Shown: positions 35,211 to 47,850 of the stretch, in pieces
How positions within the stretch are numbered: the stretch's first letter is position 1
Layout of the letters: every line of letters starts with the position of its first letter
NCBI RefSeq assembly: GCF_000165425.1
Contig: NW_001799627.1
Coordinates: forward strand, 270,205 to 334,204
From: Paramecium tetraurelia
Lineage: Eukaryota > Ciliophora > Oligohymenophorea > Peniculida > Parameciidae
Length of the DNA stretch: 64,000 nucleotides
Direction of reading: 5' to 3'
Notes under the pieces: generated by a model
Database searches by the model: none
What the model was told of the DNA's origin: nothing
The model's input: only the letters and a program-made list of their open reading frames with translations
Position numbers and translations under genes: made by a program

Positions 35211-37387
35211 AGCCTTAAAAAAGGATTTCCTTTGGTTGGTGTTTAAATGAGTAGTTCTTTTTATAATCGCTGTCTTTAAACTAAGAACAAAAAATTTAGT
35301 AAACTACTGCTCAGACCAAAATTTTCTTCTTTGTTTGGAAAAATTTAAGTCTACAGAATTTTATGCTAGTTCTCTTCGGTAAATTAGATGAGATAGAGAG
35401 AGAGAAATGAACTCATATCTAAATTGAATTGCTATAAATAGTAGAGGAAATAGATTTCTTAGAATTCTAATTCAGCCCTTTAGTGTTTAGTTATAATATT
35501 AAGAAAAATAACTCTATAAATAAAAACTTATTTTCATGAGGAGGAAGCTAAGGTGACACTAACTCTTAATCTTCTATTTAAAATTGGATTTCTGTATGCA
35601 TTGTAAGGAGTATCTATAGAAATTCTCTTTTTCAGAATTTCTTCTGGGAAAGGAGAAGTTCTCAATTTTTTTACCATTTAACCAAGTTCCCCTTCTTTTT
35701 ATTGATTATCTTTTCTTTATTTCATGTTACTCATGCAAATTCCCATTTAAACTTTATTTAATATTTAATTGAAGGTTAACGAAAAAAATATTTGAAAGAA
35801 ATACCAAATAAACGCAGTTCTTAAGTTAATCCTATTAATTAAACTAACTCTAAACTTCAAAACTAAGATCAAACTAAACATCTATTTAGAAAATCACTTT
35901 AATAGAAGTTAATTTACAGTACTATTTTAAATAAAAATAGTCAAACATTTATAACAAAAAAAGTAAAATTAAATTAATGCTGTCTTCTTCCATTAAGTAA
36001 ATTCTATAACTTTCTATTATTGATTAAAGGGATGGGAAGGTAATACAGAATTTCAAAATTAGGAATTCCTCATAGTGAACCGTTTGTGTAATAATTCATA
36101 AATTTTTTCCCTTAATAGTATATATATTTTAGACAAATACTTAATCTCATGAACGAATTTAAAATTAAGTAAAATATCAATTTTTTTGGAGTAGATTGCT
36201 CTCTCAATAATGTATTTAAATTGGAATATATATATATTATAAATATGGAATAAGAATCTTAGTTCTTGATTATGTTTATTTGAGATTTTTGGATTTGTTG
36301 GCTTTGATGAGTAATATAGATATAATATTTTTCCTTATTTTAGTAGTTAATTGCAAACAATTATAAATATTTAATTTTATATGATTCTCCAAATAGTGTA
36401 GGTAGACTAAAAATCATAAATTCTCATAGAGCTAATACTTAATACATAACTTGAAATTTATGAAATTATGTTCAACATATAAGGCTTATAAATCAATTCA
36501 TAGTACAATAACAATATCATTCTGATTGAGTCTATGGATTAGGGGAGGGAGGCATTTCTTTTAATCTTCGACTGAGAATTGGATTTTTAAAAGGATTTAA
36601 ATATGACGATTAACTTGCTCTTTGCTTCAAGATTACACTGCAGTCTTATGATAGTCTAACTTGAGCTACTACTTATTATAATTCTCCATTATTTCTTGAT
36701 TTTTTCTATTTCTAAGAAGCACAGGTTCCCATATAAAATATTTATATTAAAGAAGATTTTTCAAACTTTTATATATATTGGTATTAAATTTTACTTTTTA
36801 TTCATTCAGACTCTGAAGTTACATGATATAAAATATTCAATAATTTTTATTAATAATTATTACTTTTACATTAGGCAAAACATTTAAAGGGAGAATACTT
36901 TATTTTTAAATTGCTTGCTTATAAAATATGGATGGTGATTTAAGAGAAACTTTCTCTATTCCCTTGTGGTTTCATTTTGAATAAACAATATTAGAATCTT
37001 TGTTACTACTTTTGAAAATTGCTCTATAAATTATTAGTGTTACTTTATGAATTGAAAAAAATGATATTTAATTAAATCAAAAGAAGATTAGATTCTTTCT
37101 ATTATTAATTTTAATACTAGATGGTTGTGTTTTAAGGGAGAAAAAGATCTCAACTTTTTAAAATATATTATTTCCTGACTATAAAGGTTAATCAAGCTGC
37201 TGATTTTCATCACAATCAATTCTCATTTCTTTCTAATTCATTCATTGGATTAGATTAAGTTATAAAAATATATGTGATCAAATTATTGAAAATATATATT
37301 TCAACAATCACAGTCATTCATTAAGGTCAGAATACAATCTAAAACTTATTATATATAGCCATATTATATATTGGTTTTATAATAGCA
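35211..37387. other. Gene-poor AT-rich region
   Basis: 2.2 kb with no gene I can support. Short protein-like runs occur on the plus strand near 36030-36290 (including RGIPHSEPFVQQF after a possible 23-nt intron) and hydrophobic runs near 36600-36890, all ended by TGA and not linkable. These look like further decayed genes next to the kinase pseudogene. Confidence 0.45.
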
Positions 37388-37905
37388 TCATATTATAACC
37401 AGTTTAGACGTATCATTATGTTTTTGTTGATTAATCATCACTATAAATTCCTCTATTATGTGTTGCATCCTATCAACATCGATCTCACTTGTCTTTATTT
37501 TAGTCAAGCTAGTAGTCTCCAAAACCCTTTTTACAAACGCTACCACTTTTGAAAACATGATTCTTCCTAAAATTGATAAATCTATTTTCTAATTGTTATA
37601 GATAAAATTTTGCCAAACAGATTCTCCTATTCCTACAAATTCAATATTGGGTATAATTTTTAATGCTACGAAATTTTATGATTCTAAAGTGCCTCTTCTC
37701 TAACTTTTCAAGATTTCATACAATTCCGCAATTTTAATAAAATAAACAATTAATGTTATAACTTCCCTGAACCATACCACTTTTAGTAATTCTACCTTCT
37801 ATCTAGCCTTCAGACAGACTCAAAGAGAAGCAAGCAATTTTAGACTCATAAAACAATTTTCCGAATTAAAGTTTCTATTGATAACTAAGAAGCTTTTTTG
37901 ATTAA
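37388..37905 (-). CDS. 3' part of an unidentified gene, start unclear
   Basis: The last two exons, joined by a 22-nt intron, encode about 160 aa ending in TGA: SLSLSEGQIEGRITKSGMVQ, then a Cys-containing piece, then ESQNFVALKIIPNIEFVG and a helical tail (KTSEIDVDRMQHIIEEFIV). The composition is clearly coding-like. Upstream toward 37950 the frame stays open with no convincing ATG, and the duplication boundary at about 37972 follows directly, so the 5' end may have been lost or replaced. No family was recognised. Confidence 0.4.
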
Positions 37906-37971
37906 TTTATACCTTTCTATATAATTAAAACTAAATGTTCTGCGAAAATTCATATTCCATTGCACGAGAAT

Positions 37972-39499
37972 TAGTAAATTTAAAGTATTGTGATGTAATT
38001 TCTAAAACCTTGAAAATCTTTTTTTTATTAAATGTTTTTATGTTATATACTTTATTCATTCATTAATAAAATTCTTTAATTTTATGGAAGATTTTAGCAA
38101 TGATGATATCAATTACTTTATTGCAAAGTTAAGTGAAGACTGTTCAAAATCATTTTTTGATAACTATTAAAATGATTCCTAACTTTTGGGAATAAAATGT
38201 ATTTAATTACACGTATCATTTAGTGGATGAATAGTTAATAAAATCTATTAGAGACAAAGAAGAGATGATGAAAAAAATGTTTGATTTACTAAGTATTTGG
38301 ATATGACAAATTTAGATTACATTTTTAAAAAATAGTAAAAAATTCTTACCGATTATGAAGATCTGAAAATTTAAGGTTAGCACAATCTTTTGGTTTTGAA
38401 ATAAGAAATATAATAAAATCAATATTAAATAGAACAATTATAAGTATATTGATTTTAAATTCTAGACTTTGAATGAGGAAAATTAGGAAAAAAATTAGCA
38501 ATTTCTTGACTAGATAGAAGAATTAGAAAATTAGTTACAACAAAAGAAATCTGAAATTTTATAAATCAAAAAAAATGAAGGAAGAATAAGCCAAAATCAT
38601 TAAGTATTTTAATCCAAATTAATTTAAAAGGTTCATGAAATCAAATTTCAAGAACAAAAAGAGTAATTATAGAGTCTCTAAGCTAAAGTACAATAGCTTG
38701 AAAAAAATAACAGTAGGTTTAAAAGCGAAGCATAGCCTCATTTAATNNNNNNNNNNNNNNNNNNNNNNNNNNNNNNNNNNNNNNNNNNNNNNNNNNNNNN
38801 NNNNNNNNNNNNNNNNNNNNNNNNNNNNNNNNNNNNNNNNNNNNNNNNNNNNNNNNNNNNNNNNNNNNNNNNNNNNNNNNNNNNNNNNNNNNNNNNGGAC
38901 CATGAATCTGCCGAAACTGCACATAGATAAAGTAAATATATAAAATAATTTAGTGTAAAAATAATATGATTAACAACTTTATTAAATAAACCTCAATTAA
39001 ATTCTAAATATTTCTGATACTGATTTAATTTTTACCAGAGCAGGAAGCAATGCAAGTGTATCTAAAAAAAAGGATATCCCTATTGAATAAACAGATCAAA
39101 GCTTAAAGACTGCCTATATGTCAGAATAAAACACTTCCGACATATTATAAAAGACTCTCCTTTAAGTAAATGAATCTGAATTATAATTGAAAAAAATTTA
39201 AGATGAGAATTTTAAATTTAAATTAGAAATTGAAGAACAAAAAAAAAATATTGATTTGTTAAATTTTAAAAATAAGGAACTTGAAAATTAAAATAGTAAA
39301 GAGAAAATTGAAATGATTGAACAATTAAAATTATTGGATTAATATAAAATAAAGGTCCTTAAAAGTGAGGAGTAATTGAATCTTATGAACGAAAAAGTAA
39401 ATATTTTGTAAGAAACTGTGGATGAATAGTTTAAGGATATCAAAAATCTCAATGAAAAAAATATTCAATAAATTAAATTAATAGATGATTAACCCAAAA
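37972..39499 (+). repeat. Tandem segmental duplication, copy 1
   Basis: From about 37972 the sequence is nearly identical to that from 42011, including about 110 bp upstream of the start codon; it diverges after about 39499. Copy 1 lacks a 33-bp in-frame piece present in copy 2 at about 43892-43924, and contains a 150-N gap where copy 2 has 906 bp (42787-43692). Only a few substitutions separate the copies, so the event looks recent. Confidence 0.9.
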
Positions 39500-39663
39500 A
39501 CACACAATTTACAAAGCAAATAGAAATAAGTCTTTACTAATAGTCTAATATTGAAAAAAAGAAATTAAATTTAGAATTATTAAAATAGAAAAATTTGATA
39601 ATGTATACTTAAGGTTGCATAAAGAATTAATAAAAGCAATAAATAGAGAGAGAGGAAGTTTGA
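38084..39663 (+). pseudogene. Truncated copy of the long coiled-coil gene
   Basis: This repeats the first third of the gene at 42.1 kb with the same start (MEDFSNDDINYFIAKLSED) and the same early introns. Just before the assembly gap one C is missing relative to copy 2 (near 38730), which shifts the frame; this could be real or an error at the contig end. After the gap the frame matches copy 2 up to about 39493, then an unrelated tail of about 55 codons follows (PKNTQFTKQIEISLYQQSNI) and ends at TGA 39661-39663. If the missing base is an error, this would encode a short coiled-coil protein of roughly 700 aa; otherwise it is dead. Confidence 0.6.
38747..38896. other. Assembly gap (150 N)
   Basis: 150 undetermined bases inside duplication copy 1, equal in length to the other gap. 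The matching part of copy 2 is 906 bp, so the true missing length is probably larger; near-identical duplicated sequence is a likely cause of the failed assembly. Confidence 0.95.
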
Positions 39664-40559
39664 GTTTTTTATAATTAATCAATATTTTACTTAATATTTG
39701 TATATTTGACATGTCTGTTATTGATATCATTTGATAAAAATATTAATTTTGAGAATAATTTTAGAATACTTTTAAGTAGTTGAGATAAACTTTAGATTCC
39801 ATCTATGTCAATTAGATTAACAAAAGAAATCGTTTGAAGTCCTCATTTAATAGTAAAGATTACAATAATCACGGCTTTTTATTATTTCATCAAATTTTTA
39901 TATGATACTGTATTTATATATTTTTTGTATGTTTGATTCTAACTTGTAATGATAGCCCAGGTTAATCAAGATTATAACTTGCTTTTAAAAGCGATCTATA
40001 GATCTTGTGCTTGAAAAAGTATTATTCGATCAGACAAAACATTCCATAACCCCTTAATTATATGTTTCCTGTTCATTATAGTTCATAACTAGAAAAATGT
40101 ATCATTAATAGAATGCCACATTTTTTATATCACTTCATAATCTTTTATCTATGTGTAACAATAATATTTAATTACTTTCTCCTCACTAAGAAAATAATTA
40201 AATATGGAATTTCTGAATCTAATCTAAAATGAAACTACATTATAGTTATTTTACATTAGCTCTTCACTCTCATATAACTGAATTTTTATTCTTAAATAAA
40301 TAGAGAATCTTGCCTTGATATTCTAATCATAATATAACATTTTAAGAATAAGCCATCATATATTATAAATTCATAGCAACTATTAAAATTTAAAAAAAGA
40401 AATAAAATATGGATAGAAATTTAATAAAATTTTTTACAATATTTAACTTATATATAATAGACAGATAGAAAGATCTCCTTCGAATTTACAAAAAAAATCT
40501 TCAATTGAACATTAAAAATGTTGACTTATAGTTTGTACCCCAGAGAAAATACTGAATTT

Positions 40560-41164
40560 ATTTGGATTATTAATTAAATTTGTTTTAATTTCAACAAAAA
40601 TTGCCATCAATCTGATAGGTACAAAACTAATGACAGATTTATTGATATACTTTATTCCTTAATTTTCTTTTTCTATCATTATTTTCTGGTTTAAATTCTT
40701 GTATGATTAATATAATTTTCATTTATTATGTTTCTTACACTTTTTTGGCTTCAAATAGCCTAAATGTCTTAGAGCATAACCTCAATGTATTGAATTGTAA
40801 ACATTTTAAAGAATTCCATTAGTTTCAATTAAATTCTTTGGGACATACTTAATTTTTTAATACTGAAAGTGGATATCCATTTATTAAGGCTGAGGGTTTG
40901 ACCATATTAGTTAAACACTGTTTATTAGGTAGATATTCTAATTGGAATCTCAACTATTTTCTGGTTCAAATTTAATCCAATTATGCATCACTCATTTTAA
41001 TTTAATTGTAGATTTTATATGTAAAATTTATCTTATTGTTATTAAATTGCAAGTTTTTTCAACTGCTGCTCTAAGAATGCAATCACACTAGGTGCAATTT
41101 GAATTGAATTCTGGAAGATACTAGCACTACAGAAGTAATATAGAATAATAAGATAAAGTGCCAT
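40560..41164 (-). pseudogene. Remnant of a secreted-protein-like gene
   Basis: From an ATG at 41164 the minus strand encodes a signal-peptide-like start (MALYLIILYYFCSASIF), then IAPSVIAFLEQQLKKLAIQ. A possible 31-nt intron leads to a Cys-containing segment (YLPNKQCLTNMVKPSALING). A TGA then interrupts the frame, but coding-like sequence continues beyond it in the same frame (SLKCLQFNTLRLCSKTFRLF) until further TGA codons. This looks like a host gene that has begun to decay. No family was recognised. Confidence 0.35.
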
Positions 41165-41612
41165 GCTCTTTCCTTTAAGTTAAATTTATAAAAAAAATAT
41201 ATAGGTAAGAATAACCTCCATATGATATTTATCTCAATCAATCTAATTCTCCAAATTTATATCAAGTTTGATTATTTTATCTTAATTTAAAACTTGTTGA
41301 TTAAATGGCAAAAATATCATAAAACATTGTTATTTTCAGCAACTAAACAATAATATGATTATAGGAAATTATTAGGCTATTAAAAATAGGCTTAACTTTA
41401 TCAATATATATGAAATTAATTGTTAGTTCTTCATATCCTTTATACAGGTTATCATGATTATAATAAAGCAATTTATTAATTCTTCCCCTATTAACTATCT
41501 TTAAATACTGGAAGCTTAAGGTATGATTTTGAGTTACAAACATTGTTGACTATTATAAAAAAATTGTGTTACAAATGATACTGCGCATTTATTATTTTAA
41601 TCAATATATTTA

Positions 41613-41873
41613 TCAAATCTCGGGAGTCTTAGTGGTCAAACGAAATTTTAACAATTTTAATCCAAAGAACTTCTTTCTATATTGACTTCGCTTTATGAAC
41701 ATGTGTATTTTTTCTTTAGAATTCTTCTGAAAGGACTTGCTGAAATCATAGTATATAAAAAATACTTTAGTTGTCAGAAACATCAAGGAACAAATTAATA
41801 ATAATATAGGAGAGTATAAATTATGGTGGATGAATGTAGTTTCATTAATGAAACATTTTAGAGTCGAATGCAT
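41613..41873 (-). CDS. 86-aa membrane ORF, uncertain
   Basis: An ORF of 86 codons that contains no TAA or TAG at all and ends at TGA. It has one hydrophobic helix (SPILLLICSLMFLTTKVFFIYY) followed by a basic tail (RSQYRKKFFGLKLLKFRLTT). The absence of reassigned codons and the charged tail suggest that it is or was coding, but its neighbourhood is full of gene remnants and it may be a surviving exon of a larger dead gene. Confidence 0.35.
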   Translation of the reverse strand: MHSTLKCFINETTFIHHNLYSPILLLICSLMFLTTKVFFIYYDFSKSFQKNSKEKIHMFIKRSQYRKKFFGLKLLKFRLTTKTPEI

Positions 41874-42010
41874 TAATTTCTAAACATAATTCATGAAACT
41901 AAAATCTTTTAATAACTAGGCAACTTTTTGACCAATTTACAATTTCTTTCAATAATTATAACTCAATGTTTTGCATATCTAATCAAAATTCATATTTCAA
42001 AAGTGAAAAA

Positions 42011-44339
42011 TAGTAAATTTAAAGTATTGTGATGTAATTTCTAAAACCTTGAAAATCTTTTCTTTATTAAATGTTTTTATGTTATATACTTTATTCATTC
42101 ATTAATAAAATTCTTTAATTTTATGGAAGATTTTAGCAATGATGATATCAATTACTTTATTGCAAAGTTAAGTGAAGACTGTTCAAAATCATTTTTTGAT
42201 AACTATTAAGATGATTCCTAACTTTTGGGAATGAGATGTATTTGATTACACGTATCATTTAGTGGATGAATAGTTAATAAAATATATTAGAGACAAAGAA
42301 GAGATGATGAAAACAATGTTTGATTTATTAAGTATTTGGATATGACAAATTTAGATTACATTTTTAAAAAATAGTAAAAAATTCTTGCTGATTATGAAGA
42401 TCTGAAAATTTAAGGTGAGCACAATCTTTTGGTTTTGAAATAAGAAATATAATAAAATCAATATTAAATAGAACAATTATAAGTATATTGATTTTAAATT
42501 CTAGACTTTGAATGAGGAAAATTAGGAAAAAAATTAGCAATTTCTTGACTAGATAGAAGAATTAGAAAATTAGTTACAACAAAAGAAATCTGAAATTTTA
42601 TAAATCAAAAAAAATGAAGGAAGAATAAGCCAAAATCATTAAGTATTTTAATCCAAATTAATTTAAAAGGTTCATGAAATCAAATTTCAAGAACAAAAAG
42701 AGTAATTATAGAGTCTCTAAGCTAAAGTACAATAGCTTGAAAAAAATAACAGTAGGTTTAAAAGCGAAGCCATAGCCTCATTTAATTTATTGAGATAATA
42801 CGAAATGAAATAAAAGGATTATGAAGATAAAATTGAAATTTTAGAATTGCAATTAAAAAGTATTCAATTTATTTAGATTAGGTAATTAAAGAGAAAAAGA
42901 GATATTGTCTAAATAATATGAGGAACTATTCAAGAATTAACAATCGGAAATTATTACGTCTACTTAAATTGACATAACTAACAACTTTACTCACAACTCT
43001 CCTCAAAAATCAACTCGAAAGAATAGTAATTATTCGACCTATAATGATCATCAAACGATTAAAAGGTTAAGGGGATAGGGTGGTTATTAGAATTAGCCAA
43101 AATTAGAATAAATCTAAAAATAAATAAATAATATCCCTGAGTCTGAGAGCGAATCTGAAGATGACAATTAATTAAATAGTGGAAAAACTTTAAAATAGGA
43201 AAAGAACGAAAAAAAAAACATTTAAAAAGAGTTGAATAATCTAAAAATAAAAATTGAAGAGTTAGAAAAATAAAAGGCAGAAATGGAAAAAGAATTGTCT
43301 TAAAATAAAGAAATGATCTCAAATTAAGACACCAAAATTAGATAGTTAGAAACAAATTAAAAAAAGATGAATCTAAAATCAAATTAGTTGGAGAAAAAGG
43401 TTATAAATTTAACAGAAGGTAAACTTAATTATTACTTTTAGAGAAAAATGCCTTAGAAGATTCTTACAAGTAAGAAAAATCATTAGAATAAGATTAATTA
43501 AAGAAATAGAGTGAAGATTTTATGATGAAGATAAAATTTTTATAAAATGAGAATTAATAACAAGCATCATAACTAAAGGAATTAAACTAATATCGAAATA
43601 AATATTATGAACTATGTTTATGTAATCGCTTATTATAAATAGATTTTTTCAGAAAATCTGAAAGAGGAAGACAAAATGGAAGCATTCCTGAGGGACCATG
43701 AATCTGCCGAAACTGCACATAGATAAAGTAAATATATAAAATAATTTAGTGTAAAAATAATATGATTAACAACTTTATTAAATAAACCTCAATTAAATTC
43801 TAAATATTTCTGATGCTGATTTGATTTTTACAAGAGCAAGAAGCAATGCAAGTGTATTTAAAAAAAAGGATATCCCTATTGAATAAACAGAAATTTTTAA
43901 AAAAAAGTTGAAAGAAAAACTAGATCAAAGCTTAAAGACTGCTCTTATGTCAGAATAAAACACTTCCGACATATTATAAAAGACTCTCCTTTAAGTAAAT
44001 GAATATGAATTATAATTGAAAAAAATTTAAGATGAGAATTTTAAATTTAAATTAGAAATTGAAGAACAAAAAAAAAATATTGATTTGTTAAATTTTAAAA
44101 ATAAGGAGCTTGAAAATTAAAATAGTAAAGAGAAAATTGAAATGATTGAGCAATTAAAATTATTGGATTAATATAAAATAAAGGTCCTTAAAAGTGAGGA
44201 GTAATTGAATCTTATGAACGAAAAAGTAAATAATTTGTAAGAAACTGTGGATGAATAGTTTAAGGATATCAAAAATCTCAATGAAAAAAATATTCAATAG
44301 ATTAAATTAATGGATGATTAAGCCAAAATATATAAATAA
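42011..44339 (+). repeat. Tandem segmental duplication, copy 2
   Basis: The complete partner of copy 1, offset by 4039 bp in the same orientation. It begins about 110 bp upstream of the coiled-coil start codon and ends inside the coding region, so the duplicated unit carries a promoter and the first third of the gene. Confidence 0.9.
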
Positions 44340-47300
44340 GAAATAGATAGATTAAATGATCGAAATGAAAATAAGTAATTAAAATTAGATCAAGCCTTAA
44401 TAGAGATTTAACATATAACAACAGATTTTAAAATGGCAAAAATAAAGAGTGATAATGATATTAAAAACCTAACTGAAAAAAATAATAAATTGTAAAATTA
44501 GTATGATGTAATTTTAAAATAAAAGGAATAACAAGAGTCAGAATTTAATAGTATTAATGATATTAATTCTAAAATGGAATAAACCTTATAAGCTGTTATG
44601 AAAAAATATTCTGAAATTGAATAGAAATGTGCAAATTTAGAAAACGAAAAAAAATAAACTGAACACAGAGATAATAAAAGTCAAACAGAATTAGAAATTG
44701 AAAAAGAAAAATATTTTAAAAAGTAAATTGAGTTTGAAAGTTATAAAATTGAAGTTGAAAAATAAAAATAAGAAAATTTAGTAATGTACAATCGTATTGA
44801 ATAAGATAAAAATCAAACAATCGAAGTAAATAACTAGCTGATAACTGAGATTAATGGGTTAAAAATGAATGAGACTCAATTGAATGAATAAAAGGAATAA
44901 TTGAATAAAAAGATCGAACAATTCATTAATTAGAATGAAGAGAATTAGCAAAAAATGCATTTATTAGAAGAAGAGAAGTAGAAAGAAAGTGAAAAGTTGA
45001 AACTCGAGTTGGAAGTGATAAAGAAGGAATCAGAGCATTAAGTTAACTCTCTCGAGAAAAGGCTTCAGGAGACCCAAACTAAATTTGAATCTCTTAACGA
45101 ATAATATAAATAACTTTAACTTTCCTTGAGTGCTTCAAATTCAGATGCTCAAAAATCAATTGAAGACTTGTAATTAAAATACAATCGTATTGAATAAGAT
45201 AAAAATCAAACCATCGAAGTAAATAACTAGCTGATAACTGAGATTAATGGGTTAAAAATGAATGAGACTCAATTGAATGAATAAAAGGAATAATTAAATA
45301 AAAAGATCGAACAATTAATTAATTAGAATGAAGAGTATTTGTAAAAAATACATTTACTAGAGGAAGAGAAGTAAAAAATACATTAACTACAAGAAGAGAA
45401 GTAAAAAAAAGTTCAAGAAATTGAAAAGTTGATACTCGAGTTGGAAGTGACAAAGAAAGAATAAGAGCATTAAATTAACTCTCTCAAGGAAAAGCTCTCA
45501 GTGAGTGAGAAAAGCCTTCAGGAGACCCAAACTAAATTTGAATCTCTTAACGAATAATATAAATAACTTTAACTTTCTTTGAGTGCTTCAAATTCAGAAG
45601 CTGACAAATTATATTAAGAATTGTTACAAGAATAGCTTCAAAATGAGTAAAATCATTAAAGTGAGCTTAGTTTATTTAAGGATTAAATACAAGAACTCAA
45701 TTAATAAATTGTTAAATACGAAAGCTAAAATTAAGAACTTAATTCGAATATATAATAACTTATACTCGCTTAAAATTTATCAAATTAACAGAATACTTAA
45801 TAGTTCATCTAAGAATAATTATAAATAATTGTATTAGAATCAATTATTTAAAATATTTCGTTAGAGGCTGCTTCATAACAATCAAAATCTTTAAAGCAAT
45901 TGAAAGATGATTAACAAATAATTTAAAACTTAAATTAAACTGTCGATTAATCATCTATAAGCTTATAAGCCTTACAAAAATTAAACCATGAACTTGATTA
46001 AGAATTACTAAGAGTTTAATCAATTTCAAAGGAAGAATCTAACATGATTTTATAGCTAAAAAATTAGCTTACTTTGAAGGATTAAGATATTAATTCAATC
46101 AAACTCTAATATCAATAATTTGAATAACAACAAAATAAAAGTTTGTAAGATTTAGAAGATCTAAGAATTTTATTTGAGTAAATACAAAAAGAGAAGCTCC
46201 AACTTGAAATTCATTTAGCCGAATAACATTAGCTCGTTAAAGAGGCTCATACATAATAAAATATATATTCTTAGTAATTAACAGAAAGTAAATTAGAAGT
46301 GTAAAATTTAAAACTACAAATTTCTATCATTGCAGAAAAAGATCAAGATTAAATTGTAGAAACCTAAAACTTAAAATAATAAATTGATTAGTTGGCTGAA
46401 GAAAAACTTTACTTTTAAGAATTAACAAAAACTTTCGAAGAAACCATTTAGAGAAAAGACGAAGAAATAGAAGATATTAACAAGAGTCTTTAAGAGATTA
46501 GATAAACTTTAACATTAAAAACATATGAAATAGAGCAACTAGAATAAGATTTAAAAACTACTAAGGAGGAACTTGTTTTGCATCAACAAAATCTTTTTGA
46601 TGAATAAAATTTGAGAGCCACATAAGACACTCAATTTAAAGTGTAACTTGAAAATTATATAAAATCACAGCAAAGAAATTCTGAGGATATAGATCTTTAG
46701 GAAAATAAATTTGAATTACTTGAAAAGTTATAAGGACAAAAAATAGAATTTGATGTCAACATCTCAACATAAAATGAAAAATTAAGAATATTTGAGTTAT
46801 AGAATTTGGAATTGAGAAATGAATAATTCAAATACATAGAAAAAATAAACGAATTGTCCGAGATGATTAATAGCGACAGTGTATTAAAAGAAATGCAAAA
46901 GTATAGAATTAATTAATTTTAGAAATTTCATTTCAGAAATATTAATCCTTTTAATTAAGTAATCTGATGGATTGAAAATAATTAATTCAGAAGAAATAGA
47001 AAATTAATTATAAGATAATAATGATGACCTAGATAAACTGAAGTAATTTCTTTTTATATTTAAATAGAACTAGTACAATGATGTAAATCAATATTCTTAA
47101 TCGTTAAATAGAATAAACAATTAATAATTTGAAGGATGTTTAGTTGAAGTTTGTATAGTCTACAGAGTAAATTTCTAAATTAGAATAATAATTAAAAGAA
47201 AGCTAAGAAAATTAGGCTAAAAATAAGTTATTAATAGAAAGCCTGATATTAAATATTTCAGGGTTAAATGAAAAAATTGAAGGATATTAAAAGTCCTCTT

Positions 47301-47850
47301 CAGTTAATATTAATGATATTACTCAGTAGCAAGAAAAAGAAACGGATTTGTTGAAAAAAGATTATTAAAATAAGATTAATCGAATTTAAGAAGAATTACA
47401 TAGAAGAGAATAAGATTTTAATGCTTTGAAGTAATTTTTACTTTTATTATCGTAGTGATTAGTATAATTAGATGCTCTAAGATTAATTTAACAAAACTGA
47501 AGAATTAAATAATTTGAGGAAAAAATATGATGATATTATGAGTGATATAGACAGAATGACGCCAACTAGGTCACCTTCAAATTCTATCTCTTAAAAACCT
47601 AATCAAATAGATTAGTATTAATAATACTTCATACTTGTATTTTAAATTTATGATGTAGACTGCTCAAGCTGTTGCTTTAAGTAGCGACGATCCTATGGCT
47701 GCTGCAGAAATTAAATTAAAAAACTTCTATTAAGAAGCAAAAAATCGCAATTTACCGTTTCATCAAGTATTATTCTTTTTATTATTTAAGTGGCACATTT
47801 GGCTATAATTAAAACTTAAGGAAGAACTCTCTAAGAATAGAAAACGGTGA
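42123..47850 (+). CDS. Long coiled-coil protein (1821 aa)
   Basis: Twelve exons, eleven introns of 22-31 nt; the spliced length is exactly 1822 codons. Except for short N- and C-terminal parts and an acidic Ser/Glu-rich linker near residues 315-345, the whole protein is heptad-rich coiled coil dominated by Glu, Lys, Gln, Asn and Leu, like myosin-tail or large basal-body and nuclear-matrix proteins. No motor or membrane domain is present. An internal repeat of 131 residues lies near the middle. The C-terminus reads RMTPTRSPSNSISQKPNQ, then TAQAVALSSDDPMAAAEIK, ending in a basic RKR at TGA. A 24-nt GT...AG segment at 47767-47790 could be a twelfth intron or eight coded residues. Function is unknown; a structural role is inferred. 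Confidence 0.75.
44787..45602 (+). repeat. Internal 393-bp direct repeat in coding sequence
   Basis: Two successive copies of a 131-codon unit, starting YNRIEQDKNQTIEVNNQLI at 44787 and again at 45180. They are almost identical at the start and end; the second has small in-frame insertions in the middle, including a partial re-duplication of LLEEEKQK. The close similarity implies recent unequal exchange that lengthened the coiled coil without breaking the frame. Confidence 0.9.

Larger units (their letters stand above)
39664..42010. other. Spacer between duplicates with decayed genes
   Basis: 2.3 kb of AT-rich DNA between the two copies. No intact gene was found. Protein-like stretches occur on the minus strand and are listed separately (40560-41164 and 41613-41873); another lies at about 41285-41543 (NRGRINKLLYYNHDNLYKG). 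The left half, 39700-40550, shows nothing recognisable. Confidence 0.5.

Noticed and set aside
47651-47850. Separate small gene starting MMQTAQAVALSSDD
   Set aside because: A 22-nt intron (GTATTTTAAATTTATGATGTAG) joins it in frame to the preceding coiled-coil exon, which otherwise has no stop; it is the C-terminus of that gene.
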